NCBI GenBank assembly: GCA_016903675.1
Contig: JADQBA010000020.1
Span: 29,587 to 93,586, forward strand
DNA: 64,000 nt
Source of the DNA: Stigonema ocellatum SAG 48.90 = DSM 106950
GTDB lineage: Bacteria > Cyanobacteriota > Cyanobacteriia > Cyanobacteriales > Nostocaceae
Direction: 5' to 3'
Part shown: piece after piece, positions 8,352-16,878 of the stretch
How the letters are laid out: each line of letters begins with the position of its first letter
Numbering within the stretch: the first letter of the stretch is position 1
Notes under the pieces: model-generated
The model's database searches: none
Told to the model about the DNA's origin: nothing
The model's input: the letters and a program-made list of their open reading frames with translations, nothing else
Program-made: the position numbers and the translations under genes

Positions 8352-10622
8352 TTATTTGACAATTTTCCCCATATAACTTCCCCACAATTGTGCAGCTTGA
8401 GCGCTGCTACCAGATGTGGGGGAATTGTTGTCGTTTCCTAGCCAAATACCAGTTACCAGTCGCCGATTGGGAATAAAGCCGATGAACCATAAGTCAACGT
8501 TTTTATTTGTTGTGCCGGTTTTGCCAGCTTCCCCCAGTCCAAGAGCTGCACTGCGACCAGTACCCTCTGTTATTACGCCGCGCAGTAAACGAGTCATGGT
8601 ATCGGCTACTTCAGTTTTCAGCACTCGCTTGTTCGCCTCTGCATCTTGGTCGAAGGAGTAGATAACGCGGCAGGTTTTTAAATCATTGCGATCGCGACAA
8701 TCACTGCTATCCAGAATCCGGCTAATAGCATGGGGACGATTCCATACCCCATGGTTTCCAATGCTACCAAAAGCACCCGTCATTTCTAAGACATTGACCA
8801 CACTCTGACCGATAACCAAGCCAGGAACTGGATCGAGGGGAGACTTAACTCCCAAACGTCGTGCCATCGCCACGACTTTATTTAGTCCTATCTCCTTGGC
8901 AAGCCGCAGAGCAATGGGGTTTTCTGACTGGGCTAGTCCAGTAGCGAGACTTAAGAAGCTAGCACCAGTACGACAGGGTTTGTAGGTAAAGCCTTGCCAA
9001 CGCAAAGAATCGCAGGAATAAGATGTGTCTGGTGAAATGCCTCCCTCTATGGCGGCTGTGTAAGTAAAGACTTTGAAGGTGGAACCTGGTTGTCTTTTGG
9101 CTTGGACAGCACGATTGAACTGACTGGTTTTGTAATTAGTACCACCCACCATAGCGAGGATACCGCCAGTGCTGGAATCAAGGGTAACCAGTGCCCCAGT
9201 AGAAAAACCAAAATTTTTTCCTTCTTTGCTGATATGCTTACGCAATGCTTCTTCAGCTTGTCTCTGAACTGCTGGATCTAGCTGCGTTTCAATGAGAAAG
9301 TTGCCTTCTTGTGCTAGTTCTTTCCCCAAGATGAATTCCAGTTCTTGGAAGACGTAACTGTAAAAATAAGGAGCAATAGTCTTTGCCTGCTGTTCACAGG
9401 CTTTACGGCTGATGTCGAGGGGCGATCGCCTGGCTCGGTCATAGTCATCTTGCTTGATTTTGCCCATGTCCAGTATCCGCCTCAGCACGCGATTGCGGTA
9501 TTCACGTGTTTTTAGCTTATTCTGGTTATCCCCACCACAAAAATCGAAGCCGTTGGGCGCAGGTAAAATTGCCACTAACGTTGCTGCTTCCGAGAGAGTT
9601 AACTCTTTTGCCGACTTATCAAAGTAATACTTGGCAGCATCCTCAAAGCCATAGGTATTTCCTCCCAAGAAAACCCGATTTAAGTAAGTCAGTAAAATCT
9701 CATCTTTGCTGTAAAAAGCTTCTAACTTCAGGGCGACCACTGCTTCTCGGAATTTGCGACCGAAAGAGTCCTGCCTTCCTACATAATCGCGGAATAAACT
9801 GCGGGCGACTTGCTGCGTGACAGTGCTAGCACCTTGTTGGACATCGCCACTCTTAGTATTTATGAACACTGCTCGCAAAATTCCCAATGGGTCAACGCCA
9901 AAGTGCCAGTAATAACGGCTGTCCTCTGAGGCGATCACAGCTGTTGGCAAATAAGGACCAAAGTCCTGCAACTGTTTCCTGTCTACGTGAGCAGTAGTCC
10001 GAGGCTCACGTAACGGGGTGAAGCCATCGCCGGCGTAAACAACTACTGGCGATCGCGTAGCGCCTGGTAGGGGTCTTACCGAAAATTTCAACGATTCAGC
10101 CCCAATCATTAACGCCGCTAGGGCGGTAACACCACCCACACCGTACCCCGCCCAAGTAGCTGCTATTACATGTCTAGGTGGTGGATCTACGTATTGCAGC
10201 CGTACTGAAGCAGCGAGTTCTGGTGGTCCCAAGGTGAGGATATCGCCGTGACGCAATTCTAGGGTGGTGATCCGACGCTTGCCCCGATAAATACCATTAG
10301 TGGAGTCTTCATCTTTAATAATGAAAACAGGGGTTCGTTGAGCGGAATCCCGTGACAGTGACAGGTGCATCTGACTGACCACTGGGTTGCGGACGACAAT
10401 ATCGCAGGATTTGGAACTGCGACCTAACATATAGCGATCGCCCAACAGCGGATATACCTCTGCCTTATCCGCCCCTGCATCCTGTACCCAGAGTTCTGGT
10501 ACTCTGGCATTAGGCTTGAGAGCCAGTTTGGAGAAATCTACTCTAGCTTGAATTGTTTGTACTGCTTGAGTTAGCTGACCAAGCAATGTTTGTGGCTTTT
10601 GAGGTGGTTGGGGGGAACTCAT
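8352..10622 (-). CDS. Class A penicillin-binding protein with N-terminal FHA domain
   Basis: 756 residues. An N-terminal cytoplasmic FHA domain (about 55-145; GRSSKSCDIVVRNPVVSQMHL, STNG) is followed by a membrane segment (about 155-175), a family 51 glycosyltransferase (about 215-395; catalytic Glu233 in ASEDSRYYWHFGVDP, and QQGASTVTQQ) and a transpeptidase (about 470-740) with SxxK at Ser514, SEN at 566 and KTGTT at 701. It polymerises and crosslinks peptidoglycan in the periplasm. The FHA domain should bind phosphothreonine, so wall synthesis may be tied to Ser/Thr kinase signalling. All catalytic motifs are present. It is monocistronic in appearance and its 3' end touches heptamer repeats. 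Confidence 0.93.
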   Translation of the reverse strand: MSSPQPPQKPQTLLGQLTQAVQTIQARVDFSKLALKPNARVPELWVQDAGADKAEVYPLLGDRYMLGRSSKSCDIVVRNPVVSQMHLSLSRDSAQRTPVFIIKDEDSTNGIYRGKRRITTLELRHGDILTLGPPELAASVRLQYVDPPPRHVIAATWAGYGVGGVTALAALMIGAESLKFSVRPLPGATRSPVVVYAGDGFTPLREPRTTAHVDRKQLQDFGPYLPTAVIASEDSRYYWHFGVDPLGILRAVFINTKSGDVQQGASTVTQQVARSLFRDYVGRQDSFGRKFREAVVALKLEAFYSKDEILLTYLNRVFLGGNTYGFEDAAKYYFDKSAKELTLSEAATLVAILPAPNGFDFCGGDNQNKLKTREYRNRVLRRILDMGKIKQDDYDRARRSPLDISRKACEQQAKTIAPYFYSYVFQELEFILGKELAQEGNFLIETQLDPAVQRQAEEALRKHISKEGKNFGFSTGALVTLDSSTGGILAMVGGTNYKTSQFNRAVQAKRQPGSTFKVFTYTAAIEGGISPDTSYSCDSLRWQGFTYKPCRTGASFLSLATGLAQSENPIALRLAKEIGLNKVVAMARRLGVKSPLDPVPGLVIGQSVVNVLEMTGAFGSIGNHGVWNRPHAISRILDSSDCRDRNDLKTCRVIYSFDQDAEANKRVLKTEVADTMTRLLRGVITEGTGRSAALGLGEAGKTGTTNKNVDLWFIGFIPNRRLVTGIWLGNDNNSPTSGSSAQAAQLWGSYMGKIVK

Positions 10623-10798
10623 CGGCTATTCACACCACGGTGATTACTGAAAAATTGCGCGAACTGCTTTCTTTGCGTGCTGCTAATACTCCACCATTGT
10701 AGTTATAAGCTCATAAAGACGTTAGCTGTAAGGAATTGTTCCCCATTGTAGCTGACAAAAAATCAATATATAGCTGTCCTAAATGATTTGTGAAATCT

Positions 10799-10865
10799 CA
10801 GATCGCAGCCTCGTGACCGTTGACGGTTGACTGTCAACTGTTAACAGTCACGAGGCTGCGATCTG
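10799..10865. repeat. Perfect 19-bp inverted repeat with inner hairpin
   Basis: CAGATCGCAGCCTCGTGAC at 10799-10817 is perfectly complementary to 10847-10865. The loop holds a second palindrome (GGTTGACTGTCAAC). It lies upstream of the penicillin-binding protein and may be a transcription terminator or a mobile palindrome. Confidence 0.8.
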
Positions 10866-10868
10866 GTT

Positions 10869-11189
10869 TATAGCAATCCGTGCAGGAAATACGAACATCT
10901 CTCAATACGGTTCGGTTAAGGATTGTTGAGGTGCCAGTGAGGTGCCAGAAACCCGGTTTCGCATGAGTTACCGGGTTTCTAATTTTTGCTTATCCGAACC
11001 GTATTGGAACATCTCTCCCAAGTCTCCCAAGTCCTCCTTCTCTCCCAAGTCGTCCCTCTTGAGAGCACCCCACCGGCGGCGCACCACCCGCTACGAATGA
11101 AAGAAATACTGTCTTTTCCCCTACACAGAATGAAACTACACCCCTACACCCCTGTGTTTCTTGAGAGGAAATCAAATAGGATTGCTATA
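10869..11189. mobile_element. Element B copy 1 (TATAGCAATCC termini), interrupted
   Basis: TATAGCAATCC at 10869-10879 and its reverse complement at 11179-11189 bound it. The interior has CCCAAGTCC-type direct repeats. Element A is inserted at 10903. Its uninterrupted counterpart is 53239-53340. Confidence 0.65.
10903..11006. mobile_element. Element A copy 1 (MITE-like) with 10-bp target duplication
   Basis: Terminal inverted repeats CAATACGGTTCGG and CCGAACCGTATTG. GAACATCTCT is directly duplicated at 10893-10902 and 11007-11016. The interior holds the hairpin GAAACCCGGT...ACCGGGTTTC. No coding capacity. Confidence 0.85.
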
Positions 11190-11398
11190 TATATTCTCAT
11201 AGGGTCACTAGTTCATCAAAAGTGCTGTTTTGATTTCCTATTTCTCTAAAATTTACAAAAAATTTAAATTTACCCCCTTTGAAACAGTAAAATGTGTTCA
11301 TGCGAAAATATACATCCTCATTTAGGAAGATTTTCTAAAGCCGATTGTTTGATTTAATGGTTCGGAGTACTCCGTTGAGGTGTTGAGGTTAAGTAATT

Positions 11399-12145
11399 AT
11401 GAAGGGAAAATATTTGACCCTTATGGGTACAGCCCTGATTCTGGTACTCAGCAGCAAAGCTGTTGATGCCCAAGCAGCAAAGTTCCGTGTTCAACAGATT
11501 AACGACGCTAGTGGTGGTCCGGCTGTTACCCCGTCTACTGGCGAACCTATTAGCCAAGCTCCTAGCACATCCACTAGCGAATCCAAACCACGCAAGCTGC
11601 GACCAGACGTGTTGAAAATTTTGTGTCAGGACTTCCCGCTAAATTCCCAATGTCAAGGTAGCTCGGCAACAAAACCAGACTCATCAAGTGGCAGTACATC
11701 AGAGACGGGTAAAAAACCAAAACCTGAAAAACTACCGAATACAACTACACCAGGGACAGCACCATCTGACACAGGCACTCCAGGTAGCCGTAGAGGTCTA
11801 CCCCCAGACTCTGCCCCATTATCTAATCCCCCAGGTGGTCCTGGTACTCCTGACAACACCAACCCATCAGGAACCTCAAACCCTCCTAGTGATTCTGGTA
11901 CTCCAGGTAGTAGTACTCAAGAAAAAGTCCCAACCACAACTACACCAGGTACAGCGCCATCTGACACAGGCACCCCAGGCAGCCGTAGAGGTCTACCCCC
12001 AGACTCTGCTCCATTATCTCCACCCTCTGGCACAGGTACACCTGATAACACCACCCCATCAGGAGGCACAAACCCTGGTGATTCCAGCGCTCCTGGCAGC
12101 ATAACCCAACCTGGCAGTGTTCCAGCTCCAAGAACAGCTCCTTAA
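11399..12145 (+). CDS. Secreted Pro/Thr/Gly-rich repeat protein
   Basis: 248 residues. A signal peptide (about 1-25; LILVLSSKAVDAQA) is followed by a short folded-looking block with two cysteines (KLRPDVLKILCQDFPLNSQC, about 66-85), then a low-complexity tail rich in Pro, Thr, Ser and Gly. A 65-residue unit is duplicated: TTTPGTAPSDTGTPGSRRGL starts at about 115 and again at about 180. The tail looks extended and disordered, like a wall-spanning linker. The function is unknown, and I recognise no family beyond a general resemblance to cyanobacterial exported proteins. A perfect terminator follows the stop. Confidence 0.75.
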   Translation: MKGKYLTLMGTALILVLSSKAVDAQAAKFRVQQINDASGGPAVTPSTGEPISQAPSTSTSESKPRKLRPDVLKILCQDFPLNSQCQGSSATKPDSSSGSTSETGKKPKPEKLPNTTTPGTAPSDTGTPGSRRGLPPDSAPLSNPPGGPGTPDNTNPSGTSNPPSDSGTPGSSTQEKVPTTTTPGTAPSDTGTPGSRRGLPPDSAPLSPPSGTGTPDNTTPSGGTNPGDSSAPGSITQPGSVPAPRTAP

Positions 12146-12170
12146 TTAAAGCAAAATATCCTACCAAAAG

Positions 12171-12200
12171 AAGGCAAAAAGTTAGTTTTGCCTTTTTTTT
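12171..12200 (+). terminator. Rho-independent terminator
   Basis: AAGGCAAAA (12171-12179) pairs perfectly with TTTTGCCTT (12186-12194) around a 6-base loop, followed by a run of T to 12200. It ends the secreted repeat protein transcript; lspA converges from the other side. Confidence 0.88.
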
Positions 12201-12202
12201 CT

Positions 12203-12685
12203 TCAATTCCTGTGAGTTGAATTCGGTGTTTTTTGAAGGGTAGAAATTAGTAGGCAGACAATGCCAATATTAATAAATGTATCTGCCAAATTAAATACTG
12301 GAAAGTTAATCAGTCGAAAATCGAGAAAATCAACGACGTGACCTAAAACAAAGCGATCTATACCATTCCCGATCGCTCCGCCTAAAATCAACCCATAGCC
12401 TACCTGATCCCAACGATTTAACGCTCTCCCAAACAATGCTAACGCTATCAACGCACAAGATACTGCCAAAGATAGCCAGCGTAACCACTCTACTTTCCCT
12501 GCGAACAGACTAAAAGCAGCGCCAGTGTTGGTGACATAGGTGAGGTGAAATACCCCCCTGATAAGTGGTTGTGTCTGTCCAAATCTAAAGGTTTGCACCA
12601 CCCAGTGTTTTGTGAGTTGGTCTAAGAAAAAAACCATTAAGGCACCTATCCAGAAGAGGCGATTTTTTAAATGCATAAAGAACAA
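12203..12685 (-). CDS. lspA: Lipoprotein signal peptidase II
   Basis: 160 residues with four hydrophobic segments. The catalytic aspartates lie in GNGIDRF (Asp110) and FNLADTF (Asp135), and VTNTGAAFS is the conserved loop. It cleaves prolipoprotein signal peptides in the inner membrane after diacylglyceryl transfer. A second in-frame Met (residue 4, MHLKNRLFW) fits the family's usual start better. The bioY gene lies upstream on the same strand. A short GGGGTGT repeat follows in the gap. One lipoprotein substrate, PstS, is encoded nearby. Confidence 0.96.
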   Translation of the reverse strand: MFFMHLKNRLFWIGALMVFFLDQLTKHWVVQTFRFGQTQPLIRGVFHLTYVTNTGAAFSLFAGKVEWLRWLSLAVSCALIALALFGRALNRWDQVGYGLILGGAIGNGIDRFVLGHVVDFLDFRLINFPVFNLADTFINIGIVCLLISTLQKTPNSTHRN

Positions 12686-12686
12686 A

Positions 12687-12728
12687 ATAGGGGTGTAGGG
12701 GGGTAAGGGTGTAGGGGTGTAGGGGAAC
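12687..12728. repeat. GGGGTGTA heptamer-like repeats
   Basis: About five GGGTGTAG-type units between bioY and lspA, directly in front of the lspA start codon, so they are probably transcribed in the lspA leader. Confidence 0.75.
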
Positions 12729-12812
12729 CTTTACACCTACCCCCGTTGCAGACTCAGTCAGTCTTTGGTATAAAAAATAACTAACAATTAACAATCAACT
12801 AACAACTAACAA

Positions 12813-13400
12813 CTAATAAAACATAAAGTGTCGTAAAATATACGCTATTACGGTGACAGCACAGACTACAGCTAGCTGTCCTGGGAGTGCAAACCAAGAG
12901 TATTTAAGAATTACTTGCATCAAAGGCAGAGCTTCTGTGGTTTTCCACTGAAAAATATAGCTGATAATCAAATACGTAATACCGCAGACGTGGACAGTTA
13001 ACAAACCACAAAAACAACTAAACGCTAAACTTTCCAGTCTTGGTCTTGCTTTAAAGGCAAAAAAGCCACAAATCCATGCACCAGGAATGAAACCTAACAA
13101 GTAGCCAAATTGGGACAGCCTGACATAACCGATACCGCCACCCTCAGCAAAAACGGGTAACAAGGTTAAACCCATAACTAAATAAGCAATTTGGGAGAGG
13201 GCACCAGCATTTTTGCCGCCTAAACAACCAACTAGCAACACCGCGCCAATTTGATAGGTGACACCTAGAGAAAAAGTATGAATTCCGAGCTTACTCCAAC
13301 TCCAAGGTAAGGTGGTGACATAGGCTTCTAGGAAGGTACCACCCATCGTTAGCAGTAAGCCAATCATAGACCAGAGTAATTGATTGGATGCGGCTAACAT
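12813..13400 (-). CDS. bioY: Biotin transporter substrate-binding component BioY
   Basis: 195 residues with about six transmembrane helices. The BioY pattern is visible: YQIGAVLLVGCLGGKNAGALSQIAYLVMGLTLLPVFAEGGG near 50-90 and GFIPGAWICGF. BioY is the S component of an energy-coupling-factor transporter that brings biotin through the inner membrane. No ATPase or T component is present nearby, as usual for shared ECF modules. It is transcribed toward lspA, a pairing I recall as common in cyanobacteria. The start is ATG (MLAASNQ). Confidence 0.92.
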   Translation of the reverse strand: MLAASNQLLWSMIGLLLTMGGTFLEAYVTTLPWSWSKLGIHTFSLGVTYQIGAVLLVGCLGGKNAGALSQIAYLVMGLTLLPVFAEGGGIGYVRLSQFGYLLGFIPGAWICGFFAFKARPRLESLAFSCFCGLLTVHVCGITYLIISYIFQWKTTEALPLMQVILKYSWFALPGQLAVVCAVTVIAYILRHFMFY

Positions 13401-13719
13401 TTACAAGGCACTCATGTAAAAAATTCCCAAAAGATTCTCAAATAGAATTCTATTGTTTTCATTTTTAACCAATAAAAGTCCTAAACTACCATTGTTGCCT
13501 AAACAGTATTTTGCTCATTTTTATAATACATTTGTACTTCATGTATGATTTGTGTCCCGAATGCAACTGATGAGCCATCAGATTTTTTAGGAATTGAAGA
13601 AAATTAAATTTTTTCAAAAAATTAAGAAAAGATTCTAGTTCAAAGAATTTAACCTTCTGTTGACTACAAAGATGTACAATATATACGCGAATCGGGACAT
13701 TTCCTAAAAATTCACATTT
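13401..13719. promoter_or_regulatory. bioY-pstS divergent intergenic region, weak Pho-box candidate
   Basis: AT-rich. TTTAACCT at 13648-13655 followed after 3 bases by GTTGACTA loosely resembles the 8-bp repeats of cyanobacterial Pho boxes (CTTAACCT-like, 3-base spacers), but only the first half matches well. It lies about 65 bases before pstS, a suitable place. Suggestive only. Confidence 0.3.
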
Positions 13720-14901
13720 ATGCTTTTCCGTTCCCCTGTAAAGAATCGTGCTCACATAACGAGAGCAATTTCAGTACTAGCACTGACAGTCAGCTTGGCT
13801 GCTTGTGGTGGTGGACAGCAAGGTCCAAATAATGCTGCCAGTACTAACGAAGCATCTCCGGGTGCTGCTACTAATACTGCTGCTTCGAGTCAAGGAAAAC
13901 TGGATCTTGGTGGCAATGTATCCTTAACTGGTGCAGGGGCATCTTTCCCAGCACCACTCTACCAGACCTGGTTTCAGAACTTGAAGCAGAAATATCCCAA
14001 TCTCCAAGTTAACTACCAGTCGGTTGGTAGCGGTGCTGGAGTTCAGCAATTTACCGCAGGTACTGTAGACTTTGGTGCCAGCGACGTTGCCATGACCGAT
14101 CAAGAAATCCAGAAGGTGCAACGGGGTGTTATTTTGCTACCGATGACTGCTGGTTCCATTGTGCTATCTTACAACCTGCCTAACCTTCAGCAGCCGCTAA
14201 AGTTAACACGGGCAGTTTATGGCGATATCTTCCTTGGTAATATCAAATCTTGGAATGACCCCAAAATTGCTGCTGCTAACCCAGGTGTCAACCTTCCTAA
14301 CCAGCCAATCGCAGTTGTGCATCGTTCTGATGGTAGTGGCACCACGGGTGTGTTTACGCAACACCTCGCTGCTATTAATCCGCTGTGGAAGACCAAAGTA
14401 GGCAGCGGCAAAACTGTTAACTGGCCTGTGGGAGTTGGTGCAAAGGGTAATGAAGGTGTTACAGCCCAAATCACACAAACTGCTGGTGCCATTGGTTACG
14501 TAGAGTATGGCTACGCCAAAAACCAGAACCTCAAGTTTGCTGCTTTGGAAAATAAAGCAGGTAAAGTTGTTGAAGCCAACGAACAATCGGCATCTAAAAC
14601 TCTCGAATCAGTAACCTTGCCAGCAGATCTCCGTGCTTTTATTACAGACCCAGATGGGCCAGAATCCTATCCAATAGTAACCTACACTTGGCTTTTGGCT
14701 TACAAGCAATATCCCGATAAGGCAAAAGCCAAAGCCATCGAAGCGATGATTGAGTACGGCTTGAATGAGGGTCAGAAAGAGAGTTCAAAACTAGGGTATG
14801 TTCCTCTACCCCAAAACGTGATTCAGAAAGTGGCAGATGCCGCGCAGCAAATTAGCCCAGATTATAAAATAAACGTAGCAAGCACTGGCGCTGCTAAGTA
14901 A
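13720..14901 (+). CDS. pstS: Phosphate ABC transporter substrate-binding lipoprotein
   Basis: 393 residues. A lipobox LAAC ends at Cys29 (VSLAACGGG), then a low-complexity Asn/Ala/Ser linker, then the PstS fold from about residue 65 (LTGAGASFPAPLYQTWF, GSGAGVQQF, DFGASDVAMTD, HRSDGSGTTGVFTQHL). The last of these is the phosphate-binding loop. It captures inorganic phosphate in the periplasm and passes it to PstCA. It is first in a four-gene same-strand run. Membrane anchoring by the lipidated Cys depends on LspA, encoded 1 kb away. Expression is probably induced by phosphate limitation in the known manner of pst operons. Confidence 0.97.
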   Translation: MLFRSPVKNRAHITRAISVLALTVSLAACGGGQQGPNNAASTNEASPGAATNTAASSQGKLDLGGNVSLTGAGASFPAPLYQTWFQNLKQKYPNLQVNYQSVGSGAGVQQFTAGTVDFGASDVAMTDQEIQKVQRGVILLPMTAGSIVLSYNLPNLQQPLKLTRAVYGDIFLGNIKSWNDPKIAAANPGVNLPNQPIAVVHRSDGSGTTGVFTQHLAAINPLWKTKVGSGKTVNWPVGVGAKGNEGVTAQITQTAGAIGYVEYGYAKNQNLKFAALENKAGKVVEANEQSASKTLESVTLPADLRAFITDPDGPESYPIVTYTWLLAYKQYPDKAKAKAIEAMIEYGLNEGQKESSKLGYVPLPQNVIQKVADAAQQISPDYKINVASTGAAK

Positions 14902-14979
14902 TAGTCATTTGTACTAATGACCCATGACCGATATTTGGTTCGCTCCCACTTTTTCGACTGTTAATGGGTAAAATCATCC

Positions 14980-15930
14980 ATGAATACACAAGCCCAGAAT
15001 CGTCAACAAATAATTAGACCTCTCACTGAAACAGAAAAGTCACTGGATAGTGGCTTTATTTTGTTGACTCGGATTTTTGCAGTGGCGATCGCTTTCATTT
15101 TATTATGCATAGCGTTTCAAGTTGCCAAGTTGGCGATGCCAGCCATCCTCAAATTTGGTGCTTACTTTTTAGTTAACAGCACTTGGAACCCAGTAAATGA
15201 TGACTACGGAGCACTTCCACAAATTTATGGAACTTTAGTGAGTGCTTTGATTGGTCTGCTGATAGCTGTACCCATTGGCGTTGGCACCGCTTTGTTACTA
15301 AGCGAAAAGTTGCTACCATCACCTATCGAGGTGATAGTGGTTTTCTTAGTAGAACTGCTAGCAGCCATTCCTAGCGTTGTGTATGGAGTATGGGGGATTT
15401 TTGTTTTGATTCCCCTCATAGCGCCCGTGGGACAATGGCTCAATACTAACTTAGGCTTTTTGCCAATTTTTAGCACCCCTCCAGCAGGACCTGGGTTGTT
15501 TCCAGCAGGAGTCATCTTAGCAATTATGACTTTGCCAATCATCACAGCCATCTCCCGCGATGCTTTGATTTCCGTACCACCCAGTTTACGCCAAGCAGCT
15601 TTCGGATTAGGAGCGACTCGGTGGGAAACGATTTTTAAAGTTCTCATCCCAGCAGCCTTTTCTGGCATCGTGAGTGCTATAATGCTCGCCCTTGGTCGGG
15701 CGATGGGAGAAACAATGGCTGTGACGATGATAATTGGTAACTCCAACAACATTAGCGCCTCCATCTTCGCCCCTTCCAATACCATCGCTTCTTTATTGGC
15801 AAGCCAATTCTCAGAAGCAAGTGGTCTGCAAATCAGTGCATTGATGTTTGCCGCTTTAGTTCTGTTTGTTTTAACTCTTATAGTTAACATTTTCGCAGAG
15901 CTAATCGTTCTCCGAGTGAAGCGACTGTAA
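14980..15930 (+). CDS. pstC: Phosphate ABC transporter permease PstC
   Basis: 316 residues, six predicted transmembrane helices. The coupling motif region reads FGLGATRWETIFKVLIPAAFSGIVSAIMLALGRAMGETMA, with the EAA-loop signature of PstC. With PstA it forms the inner-membrane channel. It starts 78 bases after pstS and is followed by pstA after 18 bases, so co-transcription is near certain. Length and motifs are normal. Confidence 0.96.
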   Translation: MNTQAQNRQQIIRPLTETEKSLDSGFILLTRIFAVAIAFILLCIAFQVAKLAMPAILKFGAYFLVNSTWNPVNDDYGALPQIYGTLVSALIGLLIAVPIGVGTALLLSEKLLPSPIEVIVVFLVELLAAIPSVVYGVWGIFVLIPLIAPVGQWLNTNLGFLPIFSTPPAGPGLFPAGVILAIMTLPIITAISRDALISVPPSLRQAAFGLGATRWETIFKVLIPAAFSGIVSAIMLALGRAMGETMAVTMIIGNSNNISASIFAPSNTIASLLASQFSEASGLQISALMFAALVLFVLTLIVNIFAELIVLRVKRL

Positions 15931-15948
15931 AATCTGGGTGTTTCAATC

Positions 15949-16842
15949 ATGACCAATGCTTTTCCAGACCAACCCTCTCATGGATTTGTTCCTGGGAGTC
16001 TGAATCGTTCCTCTACATCTCCCCGGACACTGTTTAGCACGGTGATGACAGTTTTGGCATTTGTCTGTGGGATATTGGCTCTTCTGCCGTTATTGGCAGT
16101 GCTTTCTTACGTCCTCATTCAAGGCTTCAGCAGTCTCAGCCTGAACCTGTTTACCCAATTACCACCGCCGCCGTCGGTACCAGGAGGAGGCTTTGCCAAT
16201 GCCATTGTAGGTACACTGATTATGGTAGGATTGGGTGCCCTCATTAGCGTTCCCGTAGGAGTGTTGGCAGCAATTTATCTGACAGAATTTAGTTCTGGTA
16301 GAGAAAGGCGTGGGATTCGCTTTGCTACTAACGTTCTCAGCGGAGTTCCCTCCATCATTGCTGGTGTTTTTGCTTACGGTATTATCGTCGCTACAACAAA
16401 AACTTACTCAGCTGTAGCTGGAGGTGCAGCTTTGGCAATTTTGATGTTGCCAATTATTGTGCGAACCACTGACGAAGCTTTGCAATTAGTATCACAAGAT
16501 TTGCGACAAGCATCTGTGGGGCTAGGTGCGACTAACTTTCAAACAGTCTCACAGGTGGTTTTGCCAGCAGCTGTACCAGCAATTGTCACTGGGACAACTT
16601 TAGCCATCGCCCGTGCGGCTGGAGAAACTGCACCGTTAATATTTACGGCTCTATTCTCCCAGAACTGGACTAATACCTTATTCGCACCCACCGCTTCTCT
16701 TGCTGTTTTGGTTTACAACTTCGCAACTTCTCCTTTTAAAAACCAACAGTCACTAGCTTGGGCGGCGTCTCTGATTTTAGTGTTGCTCGTTCTGCTAACT
16801 TCGATCATCGCACGTTGGGCAACTAGTCGCAAAATTAAATAA
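15949..16842 (+). CDS. pstA: Phosphate ABC transporter permease PstA
   Basis: 297 residues, six predicted transmembrane helices. GVPSIIAGVFAYG and the EAA-like loop VGLGATNFQTVSQVVLPAAVPAIVTGTTLAIARAAGETAP are diagnostic of PstA. It partners with PstC. The start is ATG with CTGGGTG-rich sequence just upstream. The spacing to pstB is 36 bases. The N-terminal 35 residues are polar and Ser/Pro-rich, a common cyanobacterial extension. Confidence 0.96.
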   Translation: MTNAFPDQPSHGFVPGSLNRSSTSPRTLFSTVMTVLAFVCGILALLPLLAVLSYVLIQGFSSLSLNLFTQLPPPPSVPGGGFANAIVGTLIMVGLGALISVPVGVLAAIYLTEFSSGRERRGIRFATNVLSGVPSIIAGVFAYGIIVATTKTYSAVAGGAALAILMLPIIVRTTDEALQLVSQDLRQASVGLGATNFQTVSQVVLPAAVPAIVTGTTLAIARAAGETAPLIFTALFSQNWTNTLFAPTASLAVLVYNFATSPFKNQQSLAWAASLILVLLVLLTSIIARWATSRKIK

Positions 16843-16878
16843 GAAAAGCAAACCGAAAGTTTAACTACAGTAATAGAT

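Larger units (their letters stand above)
10623..11398. other. Intergenic region with nested repeat elements
   Basis: It contains a 19-bp inverted repeat (10799-10865), element B (10869-11189), and element A inserted inside B (10903-11006). No credible gene. The promoter of the downstream secreted protein should lie within 11190-11398. Confidence 0.7.

Noticed and set aside
11688..12104. Overlapping ORF in another frame of the Pro/Thr-rich protein gene
   Set aside because: A shadow of low-complexity codons. The annotated frame has a signal peptide, start and terminator in place.
13648..13666. Confident Pho box before pstS
   Set aside because: Only one of the 8-bp repeats matches well; the second matches about half. 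Kept as a weak candidate.
15225..15956. 243-codon minus-strand ORF across pstC
   Set aside because: Antisense shadow of a well-conserved permease; composition is not protein-like.
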